NCBI RefSeq assembly: GCF_047495875.1
Contig: NC_092463.1
Span: forward strand, 4,773,557 to 4,837,556
DNA: 64,000 nucleotides
Direction of reading: 5' to 3'
From: Pithys albifrons albifrons
Taxonomy: Eukaryota > Chordata > Aves > Passeriformes > Thamnophilidae
Position 1 is the first letter of the stretch. Each line of letters begins with the position of its first letter. Under the pieces are notes generated by a model. It ran no database searches. It saw only the letters and a program-made list of their open reading frames with translations, and was not told the origin of the DNA. Below are positions 37,119 through 49,003 of the stretch, piece after piece. Both the position numbers and the translations under genes were made by a program.

Positions 37119-37166
37119 ATTTTGCAAAAAGCTCCAGCTTGCCCAGCCAGCCTCGTGCAATGCCAC
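36372..37166 (-). pseudogene. CR1 ORF2 C-terminal fragment, uninterrupted 264 codons
   Basis: The frame encodes the C-terminal part of CR1 ORF2, the LINE protein that carries endonuclease and reverse transcriptase. By residue: FNKAKCRVLHFG at 33-44, [16 protein letters not shown] at 87-102, [14 protein letters not shown] at 117-130, [16 protein letters not shown] at 161-176, [18 protein letters not shown] at 234-251, ending SAMIW. The endonuclease and polymerase core are missing because of 5' truncation, so it cannot be functional. The Met at 37166 is simply the first ATG of the open frame, and the first 20 or so residues may be flanking DNA. Residue 182 is Trp (TGG) where five sister copies have TAG. 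Confidence 0.9.
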
Positions 37167-37360
37167 CCTAGAGACGATGGCATTCGACCAGCCCGTATGT
37201 AACTGGGTAAAGGCAGCAGAACAGCTCCACTGTCAGTAAACAGCAGGGAATTACCACAGGGAGGCCACAGTTTTTGGCAGCAAACCCCAAACTTCCATTT
37301 AGCTGAGATCCTGCCACTGTGTTCTCTGGAGAGCAAAAGGCAAAGTGACCTCCAAATGAC

Positions 37361-37858
37361 AGAATCATAAAATCAAAGAACGGCTTGGGTCGGATCATCC
37401 TAAAGACTATCTCGTTCCAACCCCCCTACCATGGGCAGGGTCAACTTCCACTCTCCCAGGTTGCTCCAAGCCCCGTCCAACCTGGTCTGGAACACTTCCA
37501 GGAATGGCACACTCACAACTTCTCTGCACAACCTGTGCCATGGCCTTGTCACCCTCACAGGCAAGAATTTCTTCCTAAAATATAATCCCAAACTCTCCTA
37601 TTTTAAGTTTAAAATTGTTCCCCCTTGTCCTACCACTATCTACCTTTCTAAAAAGTCCTTTTCCCTCTTTTTTTATAAGACCCCTTTAGGTACTGGAAGG
37701 TGCTAAAAGGTCTCCCTGGAGCCTTCTCTTCCCCAGGCTGCACAACCCCAGCTCTCTCCTCCTGTCTCTACAGCAGAGGTGCTCCAACACTCTGAGCATC
37801 TTCACAGCCTTCTCTAGACTCACTCCAGCAGGTCCATCCCTTTCTTATGCTGAGAATA
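37361..37858 (-). mobile_element. CR1 LINE 3' fragment, GCTCCAAGCCCC group
   Basis: About 500 bases from AGAATCATAAAATCAAAG to GCAGGTCCATCCCTTTC, the longest copy of its group here. It contains CCCCCCTACCATGGGCAGGG, GTTGCTCCAAGCCCCGTCC and CCTTCTCTTCCCCAGGCTG. The ORF2 frame is broken. It lies 240 bases from the preceding copy, in the same orientation. Confidence 0.93.
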
Positions 37859-38100
37859 TAAAAAAGGTCCACAAGCAGGGTCAGCAGCTCCCCAAAGGTC
37901 CCCTGCCCCCCACTGTACTATAGAACTGGGCTGGCCATGCTGTTGTGACCTGGGTCACAAGTGCATTATCCCCCCTTCATCCCATAGCACCTCCTTCAGC
38001 ACAGCCCCACTGCTCAAACCCACCCTGTCTGAACTGGGCTTAAACCCCATGTAGCTCAAAAGCCCCATGGTGACCACAGGGTTCAGCTTCACATAAAACC

Positions 38101-38305
38101 CAGGGAAAGGATCCTCACCCAGAGGGTGGTCAGGCACTGTACAGGCTCCCCAGGGACATGGTCACAGCACCAAGGCTGACAGAGCTCAAGCAGCTTTTGG
38201 ACAAGGCTCTCAGGCAGATGGTGTGATTTTTGGGGTTGCCCTGTGCAGGCAGGAGTTGGACTTGATGATCCTCGTGGGTCCCTTCCAGCTCAGGATACTC
38301 TATGG
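38101..38305 (+). mobile_element. CR1 LINE 3' fragment, CTCAGGCACATGG group
   Basis: CCCAGAGGGTGGTCAGGCAC, then AGCTTTTGGACAAGGCTCTCAGGC, GCAGGAGTTGGACTTGATG and CGTGGGTCCCTTCCAGC. It shares its tail type with the copies at 46.4 and 59.9 kb. Plus orientation, about 205 bases. Confidence 0.9.
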
Positions 38306-38762
38306 ACTGAGCCCCTTTCCTCACCACACTGGAGGTGATTTGCACATATAGGCCATAACCCAAATACCCTGCCTTTCCACCTGGAGTCAGCAGAAAGAGC
38401 TGGCTTCAAATAAAAGCCACGCTATCTTCTGGGAAATAGCTGTGCCATAATATGCATGAGCCAGAAATAGACACTTCAGTAGGAAAGAAAGTGCCCCCAG
38501 TACCAGACACCTCCCTTCAGTGCCCTGCTCCATCTCCCCTGCACTTCTCTGCCTACCCACTAGTCCTTCCCTCCTCGGCTGTCCCACGGCAATAGGGATG
38601 GGCTGGAATGCATTTCTCACCCAACAAACTTGATTAGATGCTTTAAATCCCTGAACTATAAATATTAGGAAAGCTGCACGAAACGTGAGCCAGATCTCAT
38701 TTCAGCACTTGGCTCTCCATGGGAATTCAGCAGATGCCTGAACTTCTCCTTTCAGGCCACGT
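38306..38762. other. Unique noncoding stretch
   Basis: 450 bases leading up to the purine repeat. Nothing recognised. Confidence 0.5.
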
Positions 38763-38988
38763 GGAGGGAAGGAGGGAGGGAAGGAGGGAGGGAAGGAGGG
38801 AGGGAAGGAGGGAGGGAAGGAGGGAGGGAAGGAGGGAGGGAAGGAGGGAGGGAAGGAGGGAGGGAAGGAGGGAGGGAAGGAGGGAGGGAAGGAGGGAGGG
38901 AAGGAGGGAGGGAAGGAGGGAGGGAAGGAGGGAGGGAAGGAGGGAGGGAAGGAGGGAGGGAAGGAGGGAGGGAAGGAGGGAGGGAGGG
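38763..38988. repeat. 226-bp pure-purine GGAAGGAGGGAG tandem repeat
   Basis: The 12-bp unit GGAAGGAGGGAG repeats almost perfectly about 19 times. Every base from 38763 to 38988 on the plus strand is A or G. Open frames in all registers (Arg-Arg-Glu-Gly plus; Pro-Ser-Phe, Pro-Ser-Leu minus) arise because 12 is a multiple of 3, and are not genes. Such mirror-rich purine tracts can form triplex DNA. The true length may differ from the assembled one. Confidence 0.97.
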
Positions 38989-41905
38989 CTGCTCCTTTCC
39001 ACACAACCACCACCAAAACGCCGGGGAAACATCGGATTGCAAATGCCAAAACAAGCGATCAGTTTTGAAATCTGGGGAAAAACTCACCCTAACGATCCTG
39101 TCGCTTATGTACTTATGTAAGGTGGAGAAAGAAGAGGAGGAAAAACGTTCTCCAACTTCCCTTCATTGGGGGGTGATGAGATGTGATGTGCCTACAAATC
39201 TCATCCCTGTGAGCCCAGAGAGATGAGCCCTCAGCCTCCTCCCAGCACAAAGCACTGTCTGCAGCAGAAAGGAGCCTGTGAGGGTTTTGTGGAGTGTTTG
39301 CCTTTGCTCCAGACACCCTCATGACTTTTTCCTGATACATTCACCTCTCTGCAACTTCCCTGTCCGCTCCTGGATGCTCCTGGGGCATCCAATCCCTGAA
39401 ACTCAAGCACAGGAACTGCACCACAGCACAACAAGCTTCACGTTTCAGAGATTTCACACTTCAGGTGCTGCCACAACAGAAAGGAGAGGAAATATTTGCT
39501 GTGGTTCTTCACTACCATGGGGTTTGGGCCTGTCAGATTCGGATGCAAAGGCAGGTTAAAAAAATTGGAAGCCCCACGGGCTGTTCAGCTTTATGATAAG
39601 CTCCCAAATTTGATCTTGTGTCTCTGTGGGAAGCCTTTGAGCTGGCACTTCCAAAAGGCATTCAAACCTGGAGATGGCCCTGGCAGCTGAGAACATCACT
39701 GGCAGCAGGGATGGGCCAAGCAGGAGAGCCCAGGAGCCAAGGCTGGGGTTGGTTCAGGAGCTCAGTGTGAGCTCTGGGGAGCTACACTGGGAAGGAACCA
39801 GCCCCTGCTGAAGGGTCAGACCAAGATGCTGTCACAGGAGTGGTCTGGAAATCCTGCCTGAAAACCAGTCTGTGCCTGGTCAGTCACAAGCAAAAGGGAA
39901 AAAAAATATTCTGAGCACCAGAGAGGGCAGAGGAACTTCAGGATAACACAAATCCAGGTATTTGAGAAGTGACTCAGTGACTGCTGACAACAAGGTCACT
40001 CATAAACCTGGGACTAAATAATTTCCAGATGGACAAGACCACTCCTTGCACAAATCATTTTTGGGGGTCAGGATCTCACCCAAGGAGGGTTGTGAACTTG
40101 AGGGCCTTGTGAAACCAAGGCCAAGAAGATCAAGAAGCTTTTTAGCCCAAGCTAAGAATAGGGAGATCTGAAAAACTGATGCCTTGTCTACACTGAGGCA
40201 GCAAAGAGGGTCCTCAGACACAAACCACAGCAGAGCCACAAGACAGGAGGAAGGGAAGAGGGCACAGGTTGAGAAAGGACCCACTTTACTGGGTAAAATT
40301 CCAGCCCATGCTTTGTTATTTCTTGTGAGCCCATTTGCTCCTCAAATCAGGAACTGATTGGGCTCATACGACTCTGCAGAAATAATTGTTTTCCAAAATT
40401 ATTTAAACTGATGGGAAAGAGTATTTACTTTTTTATATATACTTGTACTTCATCACCTATTTTTCACCTAAGCAGTACCTTGCATCTTAAAACAGGACTT
40501 CAGAATATATTTAATTTATTGATTAATAGCGGAGTAAATTAGCCTTTAGTTACTTTTTGCTTAATGATCTAGGAAAGGCCTCAGACTTTGGCTTCATAAC
40601 AGTGCTGCAAGATACTTCAACTGATGAATTATGGCATAATAATTAACATCCTTGCAGTTGTCAGGCAGAAAGCCCAGTGATGTACAAAGCCTCTGCACAC
40701 ACAGCATATAAATGATGCCAGTAGCCCACAGTCTGATGTGCTTATTGCTGTCATATCATAGCTGATATTCAACATATCTGTGAAATATCCAGAGACTATT
40801 CTTTCTTTCAGTTATAGAAGCTGTAAACATATTTAAGCTCCAAAACATCAACAACAGATTTCATACAAACTGTTAGAAAATAAGCCCTTGCATAGACAGT
40901 TTTGTCTCGAGAATATCTATTAAAAATATAAATTCAGATTTTGCTTCCAGAAGAATCTTCTTAGCATAAATCAGAGAGCTGTTCTCAGCTCTAAATTCTT
41001 TAATCAGAGTTGATCTCAGCCTGACCTAAGCCAAAAAAAATTAACAGCAGTTAAATGGCTGCTCTAATTTCTGTGATCTGGTGTGGCTCTTTGCATAGCA
41101 TCCCCCAGGTCACTATAAATGTCCACCCCTTGCAGGTCCTACCCAAGCAGCCCACTGAGCAGTGGCTCATCTCTTCCAGCTCTTAACCAAACAGCCTGAA
41201 ATTGTGTGGGAAACTCCATTTTCAGAAAGAAAGAGCAATTCTGGAAAGAGAGAAACAATGCAGCACACTTGGATACACCCACCTGAAAACACAGCCTGGG
41301 ATCTGATTCCCTCCACGTGGCACGAGCAAACTGTGCAAGGAGAAGGCCAGCTGTGCAAGGAGAAGGCCAATTGCTGCCCTCCCTGAGCACGAGTAAATAG
41401 CAGAGCAGGAGGTTCTGGTCACTCCCAGCACTCAGGTGCTTTGTGTGGAATGCCCTTGGGAACTGTGGGCAGCTACTGATGCTCAGAGCTATAACTTACT
41501 TGGCAAAGCAAAGGATGTCCCTGACCAGCTTCTCCATTCTAGTTGTGACAGGGACTGCAGGAAAATCCAGTGGGACCAGAGGGTCCTCAGCTGGCACAGC
41601 AAAGATGCATCTGGGTGTTTCTCTTCTGTCACTGAACAGCCAAAGTAAAGCCAAAGATGGCTCAAGTTCCACCTGAATTGCTAAAGACCATAAGACCTTT
41701 TCTGTCAATAAGAAAAACTATCACAGCAGCATCAATGCAGCCCAAGTTGACTGCACAAGCCATAAATATTAGAGCAGAAACTGCTCTAAAGCCCTTCAGA
41801 TTGAACCAGGCACCTTTCACTCAGAAGCCAACGTGTCAGTTGAGTCTGCTTGAAAACCTGCCTTTAAACAATACATGAATAATCCATCTTCAAAAAAGCC
41901 CCAGC
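38989..41905. other. Unique stretch with AT-rich candidate regulatory segment
   Basis: 2.9 kb without any recognised transposon. The segment 40380-41080 stands out: AT-rich, nearly CpG-free, with clustered homeodomain-type cores (TAATTAAC, ATTGATTAATAG, TTAATGATC) and no long open frame. It looks like a vertebrate conserved noncoding element, but conservation cannot be seen from one sequence. No exon was recognised. Confidence 0.4.
41331..41370. repeat. 20-bp tandem duplication
   Basis: CTGTGCAAGGAGAAGGCCAG occurs at 41331 and again at 41351, the second copy differing only in its last base. Two units only; possible replication-slippage product. Confidence 0.9.
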
Positions 41906-42352
41906 TCATAGAATCATAGAATCGATTGGGTTGGAAAAGACCTCCGAGATCATCGAGTCCAACCCTTGGTCCAATTCTAGTCCATTTACCAGATCATGGC
42001 ACTCAGCACCACATCCAATCTGCATTTAAAAATCTCTAGGGATGGTGAATTCACCACCCCTCTGGGCAGCCCATTCCAATGCCTGAGCACTCTCTCGGCA
42101 AAGAATTGTTTTCTGATATCCAACTTCAATTTGCCCTGGCAGAGCTTGAGCCCATCGTGCCCCCTTGTCCTATTGCTGAGTGCCTGGGAGAAGAGACCAA
42201 CCCCCACCTGGCTGGAACTTCCCTTCAGGGAGTTCTAGACAGTGCTGAGGTCACCTCTGAGCCTCCTCTTCTCCAGGCTAAACAACCCCAGCTCCCTCAG
42301 CCTCTCCCCATAGGGCTTGTCCCTTCACCAGCCTTGTTGCTCTTCTCTGGAC
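41906..42352 (-). mobile_element. CR1 LINE 3' fragment, young group, shared TAG
   Basis: About 450 bases from TCATAGAATCATAGAATCG to TTGCTCTTCTCTGGAC. TAG in the ORF2 frame at 42235-42237 matches the shared site. Relative to sisters it carries a small deletion near CTCCCCATAGGGCTTGTCCC, where the GCTCCAGT segment is missing. Confidence 0.96.
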
Positions 42353-43275
42353 AACAACATAAAACCCACCTCGGCTCATTTAGCTGCAAAACAGCTGTGC
42401 ATGTGCCACTGCTGGGCTGCCTCATCAGAAGCTGCACCTCTGACACCTCTGAATGCTGCTCTGAGGAGGAGTCGAGGGCCAAGGGGCTTTTGCAGGGGCT
42501 GTGCAAGTTGTCTGAGATCTTCTGATCACTCATCTAATCTTCTCTGGGGAAAAGAACTTGTGAAAGTGTCTGGGGGGAGGGGGAATCTAGAGCAGAGACA
42601 CAAACCCATCTGTTTCACCTAAAGCAGCAAAAACTGAGGAAGGCAGGAACACACTTCCCAGAAACCGGTTCTGTTTGAGTGTTGAGATACCAGTCGAAGC
42701 TTCAAGACAAGGCTGAAAGAAGTGAAAGCTTGAGCTATGACTTCAAAACATATTTTTCTGACCAGCGTTTCAATCATCAGGTTAATGAAGTTACTCCATT
42801 ACAGTGGTGTAAGTGCCCACCTTGACCCAGAAGGGCAGAACCCATTGCCAGCTGCAGTCTGTGCTTGGAGCCACCTTCACCTGAAGAAAGGCTTCAATCC
42901 AAGAGTGGAATTTCTGTAAAAACAATGAACTGGAAGCTCTGCAGCAGCTCAAGGTGCTGGGGAAGCTGTCAGCCCTCACAACACCCAAGCACAAGCGACC
43001 TCTCCGACTGCCAGGCTGTCTCGCCAACGTGGAAACAACGCCCAGTTCCTGCATCTCCCACAAATAGGACTCTCTGGTGTCAGCAGGAATCACAAACTTT
43101 CCAGGGCAGAGCGTAAACTTGGTGCACAGACTCTACCGGGTACCTGATGCCACTGTGGTTTAGGCACTACTGAATTTATGCACACTGGAAGGCAAGTGAC
43201 ACATCCATGAAAAGGCTCAAATTCGGCCAAATTCAGCCAATTTTGAATGCTCCAGACTGAGCTTAAGTGTTATAT
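42353..43275. other. Unique noncoding stretch
   Basis: 920 bases between two minus-oriented CR1 copies. No repeat, exon or RNA gene recognised. Confidence 0.5.
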
Positions 43276-43650
43276 TATAGAACTCCAGAATGGTCTGGGT
43301 TAGAAGAGACCTCAATAATCATCTCATTCCACCCTCTGCCATGGGCTGGAACATCTTCCACTATTCCCAGGTTGCTTCAAGCCCATCCAACCTGGCCTTG
43401 GACACTTGCAGGAATGGGGCAGCCACAGCTTCTCAGGGCAACTTGTGCCAGAGCCTCACCATCCTCACAGGGAAGAATTTCATCCTAATATCTAATTTAA
43501 AACTACTCTCATTTTGAAGTCATTACACCTCGTTCCTATGACCCCATGCCCTTGTAAAAAGTCTCTCTCCAGCTCTCTTTCAGGCTCCTGTTGGGTGCTG
43601 GAAAGCCACAATAAGGTCACTCCAAAGGCTTCTTGCTTCTGTAAGCTCTC
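43276..43650 (-). mobile_element. CR1 LINE 3' fragment, GCTCCAAGCCCC group
   Basis: TATAGAACTCCAGAATGGTC, then CATGGGCTGGAACATCTTCC, CCAACCTGGCCTTGGACAC and CACAATAAGGTCACTCC. About 370 bases, minus orientation, diverged. Confidence 0.9.
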
Positions 43651-44252
43651 TGATTTCTTAACAGAAGTCTTAGACATGAAAAAGATGTTGCAGCAGACAG
43701 GATGATCCAGTTTGGGTAGAATTTGCTTCACTGAGCACACTTAAAGCAGAACAGTTAATCAATGCATTTAAGACCAGGTTTTGCCTGCACGTGCAGCATT
43801 CAAAGCATTTTGGTTTTAGGCTGGAGTGGTAGAACTTCAACCTGACAACGAGTAACATGACAGAGATTTAATGACCACATCATGTTGGCCACCACAGCAG
43901 TTTGCTTACATTCTGTCTGTAAAAGAGAAGCAGATCATCCTAATCTTTCTTGTAATGGTTTTTTTAAAAGCACAAGTTTTAAATGTACCACAGAGCAGAC
44001 TTCAGGCTCAGGAATGACTTCAAGGAGAAGACAGTTTTACAAAGCCCACCTCAATGATGTAGTCAGGAAACAACTGCAAGAGCCAGCACCAAGGACTCAC
44101 AGTACTTGGTGAGGGAGGAAGAACACACCAGAGGTTAAAAGGAGGAAAAGGCAGAGACTTACCACAAAAAGTCACTAAAAGGCAGGTGAGAAACAGTGAA
44201 AATTGGCGTGGAAGAAGAATAGAGAATAAAAGAGGGAAATTGCAAAGGAGGA
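43651..44252. other. Unique noncoding stretch
   Basis: 600 bases. A minus-strand GTG/GTAAGT donor-like site lies at 44156-44164, but the only acceptor near it would leave a 12-base exon, so it is not called. Nothing else recognised. Confidence 0.5.
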
Positions 44253-44456
44253 AAAATTCCAGAAGGGCGGTCAGGCACTGGAAAATGGGCTGCCCAGGGA
44301 AGTGGTGGAGCCACCACCCCTGGAAGTGCTCAAAAGGTATGTGGTGTGGCACTTGGGGCCACGGGTTAGTGGGGGGCTTGGCAGTGCTGGGGAACAGGTG
44401 GACTGGATGATTTAAAAAGTCTTTTTCAACCTAAACAATTCCATGATTCTGTGACT
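44253..44456 (+). mobile_element. CR1 LINE 3' fragment, TTGGCAGTGCTGGGG group
   Basis: AGGGCGGTCAGGCACTGG, then CACTTGGGGCCACGG, GGGGGGCTTGGCAGTGCTGG and CCTAAACAATTCCATGATTC. Plus orientation, about 200 bases. Confidence 0.9.
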
Positions 44457-46373
44457 GTAAGAAGGGCAGGACAGAAAGATGAATGGCAGCAAACAGAGCC
44501 TTCCTTGCTGCCAGGATAGAGGGCCAAGCCATAAACCCACAGAGGAACACCTTTACATTCTCTAATGAGGTCTCAGAGGAGGTTATCAGGGGCTGTCTTT
44601 GGGGAAATTCAGCAGATTATTCTGCAGGTACAGATGGGCTGAAATGCCATCGTTTGAAGGCTTTGGAGAGCTCTAAGACCTCAAGTGGCTTTGAACTAAG
44701 AAGCCCAGAGTCTTTGAAGGGAATTATTTTGGCAGGAAGCTTTGTAAGAAGGGACAAATTGAAGACCCAAAGGAACATCCATAAGAACTGACAGGTGATC
44801 AGAGACCTCACAGCTCTATCAGGTGCACGGCAAGAAGCCCATGAAGAATTCTGTGACCATAATCCAGTCCCTATAAACCTCCTGGCAATGATGCTGGCTC
44901 AGGTGTAGTGGGGTTCAAAGTGGAAACATCACCAAGCAGCAGGCACTGGAGAGTTAAAACCCCCCAGAGAGAAAACTGCAAAATGTTTCCACGCTGCAGC
45001 ACAACAAATGACAGGACTCATTTTTCAAGAAGAAAACACTACTCTGCAGACAACAGGAGGCTTATCATGTGCTGTTAAGTGTAAAAATTAGTGTAAGGTG
45101 GGCTGCTAACATCATCACTCAAATCCTTCTGGGGAGATATGCTGTAGTGTAACAGAATTTCTCAAAGCCAAGATAGGAAGAGCAGGCAGGCTCCCCTGCA
45201 TGAAGATTAGCTAAAACCATGGCTTAATCTTTCTTTTCAGACAGACTGCTTAAATCTGTGCTTGTCTTCAAGAATCCAGAAGGCAAAGTTAAATGTAGAT
45301 AAGGTCACTGTCAGCACAGGCAGGACCAGGGGAAAAAAAAGCCACAAAACCCTTGAAAGTGTCTCTCTTAATCATAAATCACTGAAAAGTGCTCAGCCAG
45401 TTAAGGTGGCACAGAGGAACAGGACAGACCTTTCCTGGCTGAGCTGTTTGAGTTTCTATGGAAAAGTTATGGAAAGGGATGAGCTGGGACACCTTGGCCA
45501 GGCCCAGCCAGAGTCACAAAGGGCTTGAGCAGCTCCTCTGATCTCCCAGCATGAGCAGTGGGAGTGGACAGTGGGAGGCTCATAGAGCAACTCCAGTCAC
45601 TGGAGGATGAGACACCATCACACCAAAACTGAGAAAGGTCCAAGCCCACCAGGAACAAAAGGAGACAGACTTGGCTGAACACGGTCATGAACTGAGCTAC
45701 CAGCCCACAGCCACTCCCCAACTAAATGAGGGGGGAGACATGGCCTAAAATTTGCAGAAAGCTTAGGAATGTTCCCAAGGTCACATGAGGAGCCTGTGAA
45801 ACAGCAGAGAATCAAACCCAAACCTCAGACCTGTTTTCAGTCTTCACCCCCAAGTCACCCTTTGTCTCCTCTGCAATGGATGGACTCGAGATCATTGGCA
45901 AGCTCTAAATAGAGTACAGAGAATGGAAAATAACTTCCAGCACTGACAATAGTGTCCCTGTTTAGCTAACAAGTATCGATTTTTGCCTCAGCCACTCAGA
46001 TGCAGATGAAAGCAGCACAGATTTGGTTCTTTTGTTTAATTCCCTGAATCCAATCAGTGTTACTGATGCTATCACCAGACTCCAAGGACTGATTACCCAA
46101 GTGCTATTTAAAGTCAGAGAGGTGCTTACATCTAATTTTATTTGGGACCAGTGGGAATTGTAGGTTATGCAGGAAATTGTAACTTTTCTTCCCTTATTTT
46201 TTTCTTTGTTGTTGACAAAGCTCTCCCGTGTGAAGGGACAGATCTCTGTAAAAACAAGCTGTTCTCAGAGCAAGAGAACAGATGATGCCTTGTTCTCCTA
46301 TAGATTTATTCCTTTCCTACACAGGCACAAAATGCTGCTTCCACTTCTGCCACAGTTCCATCTCTCCATGGAA
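44457..46373. other. Unique noncoding stretch
   Basis: 1.9 kb with no recognised repeat. Frames at 44483-44791 and 45262-45528 (plus) and 45467-45821 (minus) have no domain or splice support. Confidence 0.5.
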
Positions 46374-46576
46374 GAGAGACCTGGAGGGTGGCTGGGCACT
46401 GGAACAGGCTTCCCAGAGGAATGGTCATGGCAACAAGGCTGCCAGAGGTCAGGAAGTGTTTGGACAACACTCTCAGGCACATGGTGGGTTGTTGGGGTTC
46501 TCCTGTGCGGGGCCAGAAGCTGGACTTGATGATTCTTGTGGCTCCCTTCCAGTTAAGGATATTCTGGGATTCTGTG
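46374..46576 (+). mobile_element. CR1 LINE 3' fragment, CTCAGGCACATGG group
   Basis: GGTGGCTGGGCACTGGAAC, then TTGGACAACACTCTCAGGC, ACATGGTGGGTTGTTGGGG and CTTGATGATTCTTGTGGC. Plus orientation. It lies 130 bases from a minus-oriented young copy. Confidence 0.9.
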
Positions 46577-46703
46577 CTTCCAGGATTTTTCCCACGAATC
46601 ACCTTGCACAGTTCTTTCCCTGTCATTTCAAGCTCAAGTCACAGACAAGCTACAGCTGAAGTTTCCCACCTGTGTCTGAGAAAAACAGAAAGCAGTGAGG
46701 GAA

Positions 46704-46982
46704 CCACAGAATGGATTGGGTTGGAAAAGACCTCGGAGATCATCAAGTCCAACCCTTGGGCCAACTCCAGTCCCTTTACCAGATCATGGCACTCAGTGCC
46801 ACGGCCAATCTCACCTTAAAAACCTGCAGGGATGGGGAATCCACCCCCTCTCTGGGCAGCCCATTCCAATGCCTGAGCACTCTCTCTGCAAAGAATTTGT
46901 TTCTCATCTCCAACTTCAATTTCCCCTGGCAGAGCTTGAGCCCATCGTGCCTCCTTGTCCTATTGCTGAGTGCCTGGGAGAA
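46704..46982 (-). mobile_element. CR1 LINE 3' fragment, young group
   Basis: ACCACAGAATGGATTGGG, then ACCTCGGAGATCATCAAGTCC and on to GAGTGCCTGGGAGAATAA. About 280 bases, truncated before the shared TAG site, so it is uninformative about that position. The terminal repeat is reduced to one unit. Confidence 0.95.
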
Positions 46983-49003
46983 TAATTAGTCCCTGTACCC
47001 TTTATTCCTTCTCTACAGGTAGACCCTCCCTCTCTTAATTCAGATGCAACGAGCACAGAACACTTGCCTCGTCCACATCTGCTGTGAAAAACTGTCTTGA
47101 TTGAGACAACAAATAAAGATGGTAACTCATGAACTGCCAATATTTTTGCCAGGTTTCCATTAGGAAATAAGCTCCAGAGTCTGCAGGCAGGGGCATCACA
47201 AGGCGTCAGTCCAAGCCTCACAGCTGAAGGCAGAAATAAACTTTGGGGATTTTTACAATCTTTACAATTCTTTGCTTTTAAAATCCATTCTGCCTGCTCA
47301 CACAAAGCAGAATCTCCTGCAGGGCCTTCTGCTTTAGTTCAGTTTTGGGTTTGTGTTGCCAAATGGAGACCATACAGCCTTGATATCATGATTGCAAGTG
47401 ATAGAGGATTACAAAATGGGCAGCTATGTCTGTGTGACTGCAACATACACATATCCCCAAATCCTTTATAGCCTTATTTAACAGTCAAATTAATGCTCTC
47501 TCTACACAAACTCTTTCCAAAATCTCTTGAAATGACTGCTAGCCCATTTCTCCCTTCCAGCCAAGGGTACAAACACAGCCAGGGTCACCCTGGAGGTAAA
47601 TCCATCAAACCCCTCAGGGCAGCTGTTGTTGCTGCAGCAGCACCTCTGCATTCCTACAACATCCTTAAGAATCCCAAATCTGAGCCACAGCAGCAGCAGA
47701 GCCATCAAAATTCCGTGCCCATCACCACACTTCTTTCCAGCAACTGTAAATCCATCATCAAATATCCCCTCAGACACAATCTGGGCCACGTGTCTGGCAC
47801 ACACAGTGTCAGGCTATAAATAGTCAGATAGAGACAATCACAACAGATACACCAAAGATTATTTGATGAAGCTGAGGCTCTGCCCTGCTGAACAGCCTGT
47901 GATCAGTGGAGACACCTTGCAGGAGCTGCCTCAGATCAGCACAAGCACCTCCCAGGAGCAAAGAGGTGCTGAAAGGCTGCAGGTACACTCTGTGTCCTTG
48001 CAGTCTGGTATTCTTTTAGCCCACACCACCAGGGTATTTCTAGCAAGGGGAAAATTCCTGTAATTTAATTAATTAATTAAAGGAGTGTAAGGCCTACCAT
48101 AGACTCCATATTTTTCACTGGTCTGTACTAGTTTTATCTGGGGAGTCAGGAATAGGTAGATGTCACTGCCACAGTCAAAAAAACTCCTGGTTGGAAAGAA
48201 CCAGTAGAGACCATTTGAGCATTTACAGCTGAACTTCCTAGAAGGAAGGCAGGCAGCAATATAAGGTCAAACCACTCTAAATACACATTATTTTCACTTT
48301 ATCCAATATCTCTGTACAAACTACAAGTGTTTGCCATCAGGGGAGCTGCATTACTCTTTTAGAGCTGCCACAGCTCATACACTGGGCATGAAATTGGAGC
48401 ACATTCCCACAGCAAGAGGGCAACGGGTCCTGCATTGCCAAGGAGATGTGCAAAGCAGTTCAGATCACAGCAGTGCCAGCCCCACCAGAGCAGCACAGCA
48501 CAGGACAGCAAACTGCATGTTTAAATGCAGGCAAATGGAATCTCATCACCTAAAGAACACTGAAAGACAGCAAGGTCAGCTCTCCAGAGCTTTGGATTCC
48601 CCATGGTCACCCACACCCTCAAAAACCAGAGCTGCACTTTTATTTCAAAGGAGATTCTCCACACTTTAACCCTCCTTTGGTCAGATGTGACAAGTTTTGT
48701 GAACCACAGGTAAGAAGCACACACAAAGACTCAAGACACCAGTTCTTTGAGAGTGGCCTTTCCTCCTGAGTTACCAAAGCTATTTCTAAAGCACAGCCCA
48801 CACAATATGGATATTGTCTACTATTGAGCCAAAACAGCAGCATCATTTCTTGCTTCCCAGCTGGGAGTGAACCTATTTTGAGTCCTCATCTCCTTCCTGA
48901 ACCCTGAGTCACACCACTGACCCAACACTCCAATCTGAACTGTTTTGCAATGCAAAGTTTCTGAGACATCAGCCACGCCAGGCTGAACTTTTCTCCAGCT
49001 CAC
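46983..49003. other. Unique noncoding stretch
   Basis: 2 kb with no transposon recognised. It contains the AATT patch listed separately and a plus-strand CAG/GTAAGA donor-like site at 48708-48714. The minus frame at 47502-47804 reads fairly protein-like but lacks good splice borders. Confidence 0.45.
48062..48080. repeat. (AATT)n microsatellite
   Basis: Four to five AATT units, AATTTAATTAATTAATTAA. Short and self-complementary. Confidence 0.9.

Noticed and set aside
38702..39120. Proline-rich and Arg/Glu-rich frames in several registers
   Set aside because: They are readings of the 12-bp purine repeat, whose period is a multiple of three.
47502..47804. 100-codon minus-strand frame that looks protein-like
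   Set aside because: No good splice borders, and part of it reads through GCA-rich low-complexity DNA.
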